A DNA stretch of 7,453 nt from an uncultured Bacteroidales bacterium (GTDB taxonomy: Bacteria; Bacteroidota; Bacteroidia; Bacteroidales; Bacteroidaceae), in NCBI GenBank assembly GCA_945837185.1, contig CAMAMZ010000102.1, positions 1-7,453 of the forward strand, read 5' to 3'. The position numbers were made by a program, and so were the translations under genes. Under the pieces are notes generated by a model. It ran no database searches, was not told where the DNA came from, and saw only the letters and a list, made by a program, of their open reading frames with translations. Shown in pieces: positions 1-6,298 of this stretch (position 1 is the stretch's first letter; every line of letters begins with the position of its first letter).

Positions 1-97
1 GCAGAACGTAGAAAGGTTAGACGTCTCAGGCATCGGTATCGAAAAGAATACTTGTTTTACGATAGAGCCCAAGCATCAAAAGCCAAACAACTTGTCT

Positions 98-544
98 TTA
101 CGATGGTTCGGACATCAGTTTTTCGAAGAAGGAATCCAAATCCTTGTCCAACCCCTTCATCAGGTCATCGCCAATGATCACCGTGTCGTCGTCGGCAAGA
201 TAAAGATCGCTGACAGTCGTCTTGTCTTCATCTTCCAAAACAAAACAGAACGGTTTCATGATACCCATACTGTCGATGGTGTCACCCATCTTTTTTGTCT
301 CGTTGCGCAACAGGTTGGTAACTTGGGTGTAAAAGTTTTCCTCTTTGTTATCAATCCATTGCTCTATCACACAACGGGTTATTTCCTGGTCTTCGTCATC
401 AAAGGCCACAAGTTCACCGCTATCTTGCGACACTCTCAAATGAATATCCGTAAGCAAGGACGGTTCATCATGAGGAGGAAATTTCTGCGCAATCTTCTTA
501 AGGGCGCGGCTTATTTGTTGTAGGGTTTGTTCCGTTGGTTTCAT
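98..544 (-). CDS. Conserved acidic protein of unknown function (148 aa)
   Basis: Function unknown. I recall similar proteins in other Bacteroidales but cannot name a family. The 148-residue product has no signal peptide or membrane segment, so it is probably cytosolic. It is strongly acidic, with Asp/Glu clusters at residues 49-54, 104-107 and 118-120. A predicted helix (residues 3-21) precedes a strand pair around LTDIHLRVSQ and GELVAFDDEDQEI (31-55). A helical middle (58-92) leads to a second strand pair around CFVLEDEDK and VSDLYLADDDTVII (100-124), and the C-terminal helix (126-145) reads DDLMKGLDKDLDSFFEKL. The two strand/acidic-turn blocks resemble each other slightly, which may reflect an internal duplication (inference). 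I chose the ATG at 544 rather than the in-frame ATG at 583, because a -7 box (570-577) lies downstream of 583 and the first 13 residues would be a Lys/Ile-rich stretch unlike the rest. The gene is transcribed divergently from the rnf operon and appears to be a single-gene unit. Confidence 0.85.
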   Translation of the reverse strand: MKPTEQTLQQISRALKKIAQKFPPHDEPSLLTDIHLRVSQDSGELVAFDDEDQEITRCVIEQWIDNKEENFYTQVTNLLRNETKKMGDTIDSMGIMKPFCFVLEDEDKTTVSDLYLADDDTVIIGDDLMKGLDKDLDSFFEKLMSEPS

Positions 545-569
545 AACGAATAGTTTTTTTATTTTAATG

Positions 570-577
570 CAAAGATA
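570..577 (-). promoter_or_regulatory. Bacteroidetes-type -7 box for the minus-strand gene
   Basis: Read on the minus strand, 577 to 570 is TATCTTTG, an exact match to TAnnTTTG. It lies 25 bases before the ATG at 544, leaving a leader of roughly 20 bases. The -33 element is weak: the best candidate is CTTG at 604-601 with a 23-base spacer, longer than the usual 19-21. The -7 box is read directly; promoter activity is inferred. Confidence 0.55.
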
Positions 578-599
578 ATGCAAATCGAGTGCAGAATCA

Positions 600-613
600 T
601 CAAGCTTGCTTGA
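600..613. repeat. Small perfect inverted repeat in the divergent intergenic region
   Basis: TCAAGC (600-605) and GCTTGA (608-613) form a perfect 6-base inverted repeat with a 2-base spacer. It overlaps where the -33 element of the minus-strand gene would lie and is about 100 bases upstream of the rseC -7 box. It could be a dimeric regulator site. A 14-base palindrome can also arise by chance in AT-rich DNA, so this is a candidate only. Confidence 0.3.
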
Positions 614-691
614 ATGTTATGCCGAGATGCAGCTTATCTTATGCAAATATACTTGAAAATACGGAAACCGCAAATAAAAATGTGCTTATTT

Positions 692-724
692 TTTAGAAAA
701 TTCAAAAATATAGTATTAACTTTG
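692..724 (+). promoter_or_regulatory. Promoter of the rseC-rnf operon
   Basis: TAACTTTG at 717-724 matches the Bacteroidetes -7 consensus TAnnTTTG exactly. A T-rich -33 candidate (TTTA, 692-695, in a longer T run) lies 21 bases upstream. Transcription would start near 729-732. The ATG at 727 would then lie at or just before the transcript's 5' end, which argues that translation begins at the in-frame ATG at 769 after a leader of about 38 bases. No other strong promoter was seen before rnfA, so this one probably drives the whole operon. Confidence 0.65.
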
Positions 725-768
725 CAATGATTTGGAATCACTTTGATGATCCTTTGTTTAATAGCGGT

Positions 769-1179
769 ATGAAACAGAGAATACACAAGGAAGGCATTGT
801 AGAATATGTGGAAGGCAACAGGATAGGAGTTCGGCTCTCAACCTCTTCCTCGTGTGAAGGCTGTAAGATGCATGGCAGTTGTCAAGCCATACGATGTGAG
901 GGCATGTTGGTAACGGTGGAAAGTTGCGATGCTGCCCAGTATCATGTGGGCGACAAAGTAAGGGTCGGTTTGGCATTAGAGAGAGCCGTTTATTCCTTAG
1001 GCTTGGCGTTCGGTTTGCCAATGGCCATACTCTTATGTGTGGTTGTACTCGTGTTTTGGGCAACGGCACATGAGGCCTTAGCGGCCTTAGCGGGAATAGC
1101 GGCCTTGTTGCCATATTATATATGTGTATATTGTTTGCGAAGAAAGGTGAGCAAGTGGGTGGCCATGGAAATAGCTTAA
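769..1179 (+). CDS. rseC: RseC/MucC-family (SoxR-reducing system) membrane protein
   Basis: This is a 136-residue inner-membrane protein of the RseC/MucC family (known in E. coli as a modulator of sigma-E signalling and SoxR reduction). In Bacteroidetes it usually heads the rnf operon. The N-terminal cytosolic part opens with MKQRIHKEGIVEYVEG and carries four cysteines as CEGC-x5-C-x4-C (C29, C32, C38, C43), a plausible metal or iron-sulfur site. Two hydrophobic segments follow at about residues 73-97 and 102-124, then a short basic tail (RRKVSK). The reading frame is open from an ATG at 727, but the promoter -7 box ends at 724. The start at 769 also matches the usual family N terminus, so I chose it. 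rnfB begins 13 bases downstream, implying cotranscription. A role in assembly, iron-sulfur maturation or redox sensing for RNF is inference; nothing in the window encodes SoxR or sigma-E. Confidence 0.88.
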   Translation: MKQRIHKEGIVEYVEGNRIGVRLSTSSSCEGCKMHGSCQAIRCEGMLVTVESCDAAQYHVGDKVRVGLALERAVYSLGLAFGLPMAILLCVVVLVFWATAHEALAALAGIAALLPYYICVYCLRRKVSKWVAMEIA

Positions 1180-1192
1180 TACAAGAATAATT

Positions 1193-2038
1193 ATGAGTGA
1201 TATGATGATTGCGGTTGGAGTATTAGGGTGCGTGGCGCTGGTAGCAGCGGTCGTACTTTATACCGTATCGCGTAAATTCTCGGTAAAGGAGGATGAAAGG
1301 ATAGGAAAGGTGTTATCGTGCCTTCCTGGAGCCAATTGTGGCGGATGCGGTTATGCAGGATGTCAGGCATTGGCCGAGGCCTTTGTCAAAGGAGCCGACA
1401 AGGGGAGCATTGCCGGATTGTCGTGCCCGGTAGGTGGGGCAGAGGCTATGGCAAAGATAGCTGAGGTGTTGGGCATTCAAGCCGAGACGGGCGAGCCACG
1501 TGTAGCAGTTGTGCGTTGCAACGGTTCTTGTGAGCATCGCCCTCAAGTGGCTGTTTACGATGCTTTGGCCACCTGTGCTTCCATGCACGCCACCTGTGCG
1601 GGTGAATCAGCATGCGGCTATGGCTGTTTGGGTTGTGGTGATTGCGTGCGCGCATGCCAGTTCGGGGCTTTGCACATCAATGCCTTGACTGGCCTTCCGG
1701 AAGTAGATGAAACACGCTGCACGGCATGTGGCAGTTGCGTAAAGGCATGTCCGCGACATATCATCACCTTGAGAAAACAAGGCCCTAAGAACCGGAAAGT
1801 TTATGTGCGTTGTATGAATATGGACAAAGGTGCTGTTGCCCGCAAAGCCTGTAATGTGGCTTGCATAGGGTGTGGCAAATGTGCCAAGGTTTGTAAGTTC
1901 GACGCCATTACCGTTACGGGGCATTTGGCTTCTGTTGATGATACGAAATGCCGGTTGTGCACAAAGTGCGTGGATGAATGTCCTACGGGTGCCCTATGTA
2001 AAGTGAACTTTCCCATTAAGAAAAAGCAAGAAGCATGA
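1193..2038 (+). CDS. rnfB: RNF complex subunit B, multi-cluster ferredoxin-type protein
   Basis: RnfB is the electron-entry subunit of the ferredoxin:NAD+ oxidoreductase, anchored on the cytosolic face by one N-terminal helix (about residues 4-25). The Fes domain follows with LPGANCGGCGYAGC and a distant fourth Cys (C49, C52, C57, C78), expected to hold a [4Fe-4S] cluster. The C-terminal half has four CxxCxxCxxxC motifs: C145/148/151/155, C176/179/182/186, C224/227/230/234 and C253/256/259/263. That gives five predicted cluster sites. A Cys-rich linker (C109, C113, C128, C135, C141) separates the Fes and ferredoxin regions. At 281 residues it is much longer than E. coli RsxB (about 190 aa, two ferredoxin motifs) and fits the long RnfB form of strict anaerobes. 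Its stop overlaps the rnfC start as ATGA, indicating translational coupling. Confidence 0.96.
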   Translation: MSDMMIAVGVLGCVALVAAVVLYTVSRKFSVKEDERIGKVLSCLPGANCGGCGYAGCQALAEAFVKGADKGSIAGLSCPVGGAEAMAKIAEVLGIQAETGEPRVAVVRCNGSCEHRPQVAVYDALATCASMHATCAGESACGYGCLGCGDCVRACQFGALHINALTGLPEVDETRCTACGSCVKACPRHIITLRKQGPKNRKVYVRCMNMDKGAVARKACNVACIGCGKCAKVCKFDAITVTGHLASVDDTKCRLCTKCVDECPTGALCKVNFPIKKKQEA

Positions 2039-3384
2039 AAATACAGACATTTCGAATTGGCGGTGTGCATCCCGACGAGTGCAAGCTTACCGCTGAAAAA
2101 CCAACGCAGGTGGCTCCGTTGCCTCAACAAGCCATCTTCCCCTTGTCGCAGCATATTGGCGCTCCAGCCAAAGCTGTTGTCAAAAAGGGCGATGCTGTTA
2201 AAGTGGGTACACTGATTGCGGAGGCAGGCGGCTTTGTGTCTGCCCCTATTTTCTCGTCGGTTTCCGGTACCGTTGTGAGTGTCGATACAGCCATCGATGC
2301 CACGGGCTACAGAAAACCGGCCATCATCATTAAAGTGGAAGGTGATGAGTGGGAGCCGTCTATTGATCGCTCAGACACGTTGGAAACGGTAGAAGGCCAT
2401 CCTGAGCTCACGCCAGAAACTATTGTGGAGCGTGTGCGTGAGGCAGGTATTACGGGAATGGGTGGAGCCGGGTTCCCCACGCATGTGAAACTTTCTCCGC
2501 CTCCCACAATGCAGGTTACTTGCGTCATTCTCAATGGTGTGGAATGTGAGCCGTATATCACCTCCGACTATCGACTGATGATGGAGCATGCAGATGAAAT
2601 CCTGGAGGGTTTACGCCTGCTCATGAAAGCAGCGAAGGTGACAAAAGGCTATATTGGCATTGAAGACAACAAGCCCCAGGCCATTGCCCTTTTGCAAGAA
2701 AAAACAGCCCACGACGAAGCCATAACGATTGTGCCCCTTGCCAAGAAATATCCTCAGGGAGGAGAGAAACAGCTGGTGGATGCCGTGATAGGCAGACAGG
2801 TGCCGGCTCCTCCTGCCATTCCGGCCAACGTGGGTGCCATTGTGCAGAATGTAGGCACTGCTTTTGCCGTATATCAAGCGGTTATGAAGCATAAGCCGCT
2901 CTTTGAACGTTACACCACGGTTACGGGAAAGGTGCTCAGCGCTCCTGCAAACTATCTTGTCAGGATGGGAACTCCCTTCGGGCAACTCATTGCATTGTGT
3001 GGCGGTCTTCCTGAAGGCGAGCACAAGGTGCTTGCTGGAGGACCCATGATGGGCAAGTCGGTGGTATCGCTCGATGTGCCTGTGAGCAAAGGCACCAATT
3101 CCATTACCGTGTTGAGTGGTGCCGATGCGCGCCGCAAACCCGTTCAGCCATGCATTCGCTGTGCCAAATGTGTCGACGCCTGTCCGATGGGATTGGAACC
3201 TTATCTCATAGCCACTCTTTCCGCCAACCAACTGTATGAACGGGCAGAACAGGAAAGCATCGTGTCGTGCATTGCTTGTGGAAGTTGCCAGTTCACATGT
3301 CCTTCCCATCGTCCTATCCTTGACAATATCCTGTTGGGTAAGGCCAAGGTGATGGAGATAATTAAAAACCGAAACAAAAAATGA
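2035..3384 (+). CDS. rnfC: RNF complex subunit C, NADH-binding flavo-iron-sulfur protein
   Basis: RnfC is the peripheral cytosolic subunit where NAD+ is reduced. The N terminus has the family signature FRIGGVHP (6-13) and a barrel-sandwich (lipoyl-like) region around residues 40-84, including VVKKGDAVKVGTLI. The NADH/FMN domain, homologous to the 51-kDa subunit of complex I, shows GITGMGGAGFPTHVKL (138-153) and NGVECEPYITSDYRLM (167-182). An SLBB-type region spans about 294-345. Two [4Fe-4S] motifs close the protein: C373/376/379/383 with CP-MGLEP, and C412/415/418/422 with CPSHRP. At 449 residues it lacks the long Ala/Lys-rich C-terminal extension of E. coli RsxC and matches the compact form of anaerobes. 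It overlaps rnfB by 4 bases (2035-2038) and rnfD by 4 bases (3381-3384). Confidence 0.97.
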   Translation: MKIQTFRIGGVHPDECKLTAEKPTQVAPLPQQAIFPLSQHIGAPAKAVVKKGDAVKVGTLIAEAGGFVSAPIFSSVSGTVVSVDTAIDATGYRKPAIIIKVEGDEWEPSIDRSDTLETVEGHPELTPETIVERVREAGITGMGGAGFPTHVKLSPPPTMQVTCVILNGVECEPYITSDYRLMMEHADEILEGLRLLMKAAKVTKGYIGIEDNKPQAIALLQEKTAHDEAITIVPLAKKYPQGGEKQLVDAVIGRQVPAPPAIPANVGAIVQNVGTAFAVYQAVMKHKPLFERYTTVTGKVLSAPANYLVRMGTPFGQLIALCGGLPEGEHKVLAGGPMMGKSVVSLDVPVSKGTNSITVLSGADARRKPVQPCIRCAKCVDACPMGLEPYLIATLSANQLYERAEQESIVSCIACGSCQFTCPSHRPILDNILLGKAKVMEIIKNRNKK

Positions 3385-4382
3385 AAATGAACAAACTGAT
3401 CGTTTCGTTATCGCCCCATGCGCATGGTACCGATTCGGTAGAGCGCAACATGTATGGCGTCATCATTGCCTTACTGCCCACCTTGTTGGTGTCGTTTTGC
3501 TATTTTGGCTTAGGCTCTCTTGTTGTGTGTGCCACAAGTGTGGCTGCCTGCATGTTCTTTGAATGGGCCATAGCCAAATACCTCATGCATCGGCAACCCA
3601 CGCTCGCCGATGGGTCGGCCATGATCACGGGTTTGTTGTTAGGACTGAATCTGCCCAGCAACTTCCCTGTTTGGATGATTCTGGTGGGAGCCCTCGTTGC
3701 CATAGGAATTGGCAAAATGTCGTTTGGCGGATTGGGGTGCAATCCTTTTAATCCCGCCATTGTGGCACGTTGTTTCCTGTTGGTGAGTTTCCCTGTTGCC
3801 ATGACCTCATGGCCCAAGGCTGGACAATGGCTCAGCTATACCGATGCCACCACGGGCGCCACACCACTGAGTGTGATGCAGGCCGCCATCAAGTCGGGCG
3901 ATGCTTCCGTGTTGTCACAACTCCCGAGTTCTGTCAACATGTTGCTGGAACCCTTGTCAACAGGTTATGGCGCTGGTTCCATAGGCGAGGTGAGTGTTGT
4001 CGCATTGTTGGTAGGCCTTGCGTATATGTTGTGGCGTCGCATCATTACCTGGCACATTCCCGTTTCCATTCTCCTCACGGTAGGCATCTTGTCGGCTTTG
4101 CTGCATTGGGCCAATCCCATCTATGCCCATCCGTTGCAGGTGTTAATGAGTGGCGGTTTGTTGCTGGGCGCTATTTTCATGGCCACCGACTATGTTACAT
4201 CTCCTATGACCCGACGTGGCCAACTCATTTATGGCGTGGCTATAGGTGCCCTCACCATCATCATCCGCAATTGGGGAAGTTTCCCTGAAGGCATGTCGTT
4301 TGCCATATTGATTATGAATGCCTTCACGCCACTCATTAACTTTTATGTTAAACCAAAAAGATTTGGGGAGGTAGCAAAATGA
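3381..4382 (+). CDS. rnfD: RNF complex subunit D, flavinylated membrane protein
   Basis: RnfD is an integral membrane subunit related to NqrB. It carries a covalently bound FMN and is thought to form part of the ion path. The 333-residue product is highly hydrophobic, with about nine or ten membrane segments (for example 25-42, 45-62, 78-92, 97-112, 204-217, 228-242, 255-270 and 283-297). The flavinylation motif DATTGATPL lies at residues 155-163, and Thr161 is the likely FMN-phosphothreonine. Other family features are GCNPFNPA (119-126) and the ATDYVTSPMTRRGQ segment (268-281). The start at 3381 overlaps the rnfC stop as ATGA. A second in-frame ATG at 3387 would shorten it by two residues and cannot be excluded. 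The flavin transferase ApbE needed to attach FMN is not in the window. Confidence 0.96.
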   Translation: MKMNKLIVSLSPHAHGTDSVERNMYGVIIALLPTLLVSFCYFGLGSLVVCATSVAACMFFEWAIAKYLMHRQPTLADGSAMITGLLLGLNLPSNFPVWMILVGALVAIGIGKMSFGGLGCNPFNPAIVARCFLLVSFPVAMTSWPKAGQWLSYTDATTGATPLSVMQAAIKSGDASVLSQLPSSVNMLLEPLSTGYGAGSIGEVSVVALLVGLAYMLWRRIITWHIPVSILLTVGILSALLHWANPIYAHPLQVLMSGGLLLGAIFMATDYVTSPMTRRGQLIYGVAIGALTIIIRNWGSFPEGMSFAILIMNAFTPLINFYVKPKRFGEVAK

Positions 4383-4972
4383 AAAAACTCGACTCTTCGT
4401 TGCGCAATATGGTTGTTGTGCTGGTTGCCGTAGCCATGGTTACGGGCGGATTGCTGGCCACCGTAAACCGTTTCACGGCAGAACCCATTCGTGAGCAAGC
4501 CGCCAAGATGCTGGCCGAAGGTATCAGAAAGGTAATGGGTGGTCAGGAAGTAGAGGTGATGTCGGCAGATACCCTTCATCTGACCATCGACAAGAAAGAT
4601 GCCACCTTCGTTCTTCATAAGGTGAAAGGTGGCGGTGCCGCTGTTGAAAGCAGCACTATGGGTTATGGTGGTGCGCTCCGTGTGTTGGTAGGCTTCTCTC
4701 CCGAAGGAACCATTTTGGGTTATACAGTGCTTCAACATGCCGAGACACCGGGTTTGGGTGCACAAGCCGGTGAGTGGTTTCAGTCGGGTAAGAAAGGGAA
4801 CATCATCGGGCGGTCGGCAGCCGCTTCCCCGCTCACCGTCCGTAACGATGGTGGCGATGTCGATGCCATCACCGCATCAACCATCACCTCTCGGGCTTTC
4901 CTCAAAGCCATCAATCAAGCGTATCAAGCCTTTCGCACGTCGGAGGCCAATTTAACAACCAAGCAGCAATAA
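4379..4972 (+). CDS. rnfG: RNF complex subunit G, extracytoplasmic flavoprotein
   Basis: RnfG is a membrane-anchored subunit related to NqrC, whose FMN-binding domain faces the periplasm. One N-terminal membrane helix (about residues 9-28) follows a short basic/polar start. The FMN-binding domain contains the conserved HAETPGLGA stretch (120-128) and the flavinylation motif DAITASTITSRA (162-173), with Thr168 the expected FMN attachment residue. The motif reads T-A-S-T where many homologues have S-G-A-T; this falls within the loose consensus of the family, so flavinylation is still expected. Its 197 residues are normal for RnfG. The start overlaps the rnfD stop as ATGA (4379-4382), and rnfE starts 4 bases after its stop. 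Confidence 0.95.
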   Translation: MKKLDSSLRNMVVVLVAVAMVTGGLLATVNRFTAEPIREQAAKMLAEGIRKVMGGQEVEVMSADTLHLTIDKKDATFVLHKVKGGGAAVESSTMGYGGALRVLVGFSPEGTILGYTVLQHAETPGLGAQAGEWFQSGKKGNIIGRSAAASPLTVRNDGGDVDAITASTITSRAFLKAINQAYQAFRTSEANLTTKQQ

Positions 4973-4976
4973 TGGT

Positions 4977-5561
4977 ATGAACTATAGCGATATTATTAAA
5001 AGAGGTATCATAAAGGACAACCCCACGTTTGTCCTCTTGTTGGGCATGTGTCCCACTTTGGCCACCACCTCAAGTGCCTTCAATGGCATGTCGATGGGCT
5101 TGGCCACCATGGCAGTGCTCATCTGTACCAATTTTGTCATTTCATGTATCAAGCAACTCACCCCCGACAAGGTGCGAATCCCGGTCTTTGTGGTTGTCAT
5201 TGCCACCTTTGTCACCATTCTGCAGCTCTTGGTCAAGGCATACCTGCCCGAGGTTGACAAAAGTCTGGGAATCTTCATCCCGTTGATAGTTGTCAACTGC
5301 ATCATCTTAGGGCGTGCCGAAGCCTTTGCTTGCAAAAACACCCCTTTGGCAAGTGTATGCGATGGCATTGGCATTGGATTGGGTTTCACCTTGGCCCTGA
5401 CGTTGTTGGGAGCTGTGCGTGAGATTTTAGGAGCAGGCAGCATCTTGGGCATTCCACTCTTGCCCGACACTACGCATGTGTTGCTCTTTGTGCTTCCTCC
5501 CGGAGCCTTTATCACGTTGGGTTATCTTGTTGCCATTTTCAATCGTATCAAAAAATCCTAA
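4977..5561 (+). CDS. rnfE: RNF complex subunit E, integral membrane protein
   Basis: RnfE is a six-helix membrane subunit related to NqrD. It pairs with the inverted homologue RnfA to form the membrane core. Predicted helices lie near residues 16-34, 38-58, 68-88, 96-117, 126-147 and 168-188. Two conserved cysteines are visible: C25 in LLGMCPTLA and C108 in VVNCIILGRAEAFA. In the RNF/NQR family the equivalent cysteines of both proteins together ligate an iron-sulfur cluster in the membrane. The 194-residue length is normal for anaerobe RnfE; E. coli RsxE is somewhat longer at the C terminus. An ATG at 4972 is out of frame and closes after two codons, so 4977 is the start. rnfA begins 3 bases after the stop. 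Confidence 0.96.
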   Translation: MNYSDIIKRGIIKDNPTFVLLLGMCPTLATTSSAFNGMSMGLATMAVLICTNFVISCIKQLTPDKVRIPVFVVVIATFVTILQLLVKAYLPEVDKSLGIFIPLIVVNCIILGRAEAFACKNTPLASVCDGIGIGLGFTLALTLLGAVREILGAGSILGIPLLPDTTHVLLFVLPPGAFITLGYLVAIFNRIKKS

Positions 5562-5564
5562 GCT

Positions 5565-6170
5565 ATGGAATATTTATTGATATTTATCTCTGCCGTCTTC
5601 GTCAACAACATCATATTCTCGCAGTTTCTGGGAATATGTCCGTTCCTCGGTGTGTCGAAAAAAATAGAAACAGCCTTGGGCATGGGCATGGCTGTGGCCT
5701 TTGTGCTTACCCTCTCGACGGTGGTTACCTATCTCCTGCAATACTATTTGCTCACACCCCTGCATCTGGAGTATTTGCAAACATTGGCCTTTATCCTGGT
5801 CATCGCATCCCTGGTGCAGATGGTGGAAATCATTCTCAAGAAAGTATCTCCCGCCTTGTATCAGGCGCTGGGCATCTTCTTACCTCTCATCACCACCAAC
5901 TGTGCGGTGCTTGGTGTGGCCATCCTTGTCATTCAGAAGGAGTTCTCGCTCATTGAGAGTATTGTCTACGCCTTCTCTACTGCTTTAGGTTTTGCCCTCG
6001 CCTTGACTGTATTCGCCGGTTTGCGCGAGCAATTGTCGTTGGTCAATGTACCGAAAGGCATGCGTGGCATTGCCATTGTCATGATTGTAGCGGGCTTGCT
6101 CAGTTTGGCCTTTATGGGCTTTGGCGGTGTCGATGGAGGCTTGCGCAGCGTTTTCGGATTAGATGTGTAA
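5565..6170 (+). CDS. rnfA: RNF complex subunit A, integral membrane protein
   Basis: RnfA is the partner of RnfE in the membrane core, related to NqrE. It is 201 residues long with six predicted helices near 3-25, 37-60, 71-91, 101-122, 132-152 and 168-188. The family hallmarks are present: NNIIFSQFLGICPFLG with C25, and LPLITTNCAVLG with C113. These two cysteines should complete the intramembrane iron-sulfur site with RnfE C25 and C108. The gene is the last of the operon, as in other Bacteroidetes. No convincing intrinsic terminator follows it; the next 128 bases hold a short repeat array instead. Confidence 0.96.
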   Translation: MEYLLIFISAVFVNNIIFSQFLGICPFLGVSKKIETALGMGMAVAFVLTLSTVVTYLLQYYLLTPLHLEYLQTLAFILVIASLVQMVEIILKKVSPALYQALGIFLPLITTNCAVLGVAILVIQKEFSLIESIVYAFSTALGFALALTVFAGLREQLSLVNVPKGMRGIAIVMIVAGLLSLAFMGFGGVDGGLRSVFGLDV

Positions 6171-6177
6171 CGCGCAT

Positions 6178-6251
6178 ATCCTTAGGTGAGGTATAATCCT
6201 ATAGCATCATCCTTAGGTGAGAAATCGTCGTATGGTGATGACCTTAGGCGG
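6178..6251 (+). repeat. Three CCTTAGG elements at exact 31-base spacing
   Basis: CCTTAGG occurs at 6180-6186, 6211-6217 and 6242-6248, so the copies start exactly 31 bases apart. The first two share a longer identical core, ATCCTTAGGTGAG (6178-6190 and 6209-6221). The third has diverged to GACCTTAGGCGG (6240-6251). Sequence between the cores is poorly conserved. Each core is a small palindrome (CCT-T-AGG), and around the second copy TCA and TGA flank it to give a near-palindrome with one extra T. A spacing of 31 bases is close to three helical turns, so a protein bound at each would face the same side. The role is unknown: possible operators for galE, or a decayed tandem repeat. Confidence 0.6.
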
Positions 6252-6298
6252 ATGTATTTTTAAAAAAGGAAAACTTTTAACTACATACACAATCGATT

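Noticed and set aside
52..76. Short minus-strand frame (16 codons) after the acidic gene's stop, starting at the ATG at 76-74.
   Set aside because: Too short, with no promoter or recognisable motif.
1..177. Plus-strand frame open from the left edge to a TGA at 175-177, Arg/Lys-rich, possibly the end of an upstream gene.
   Set aside because: It has no recognisable motif, overlaps the minus-strand gene by about 80 bases, and is short enough to be open by chance. The bases to the left would be needed to decide.
2..523. Long open frame on the plus strand opposite the acidic minus-strand gene, open from the left edge.
   Set aside because: Its codons lie exactly opposite the minus-strand codons, so it stays open simply because that gene avoids TTA, CTA and TCA codons. 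The minus-strand product has the more protein-like composition and a matching promoter.
2611..3309. 232-codon minus-strand open frame inside rnfC.
   Set aside because: It is the antisense shadow of a strongly conserved rnfC region, and its translation has no coherent domain.
6178..6251. CCTTAGG array as a CRISPR array.
   Set aside because: The repeat core is 7-13 bases, there are only three copies, the gaps are short and no cas genes are present.
6260..6280. AT-rich weak hairpin (AAAAG/CTTTT) upstream of galE as a terminator for the rnf operon.
   Set aside because: The stem is only about five mostly A-T pairs and is not followed by a T run.
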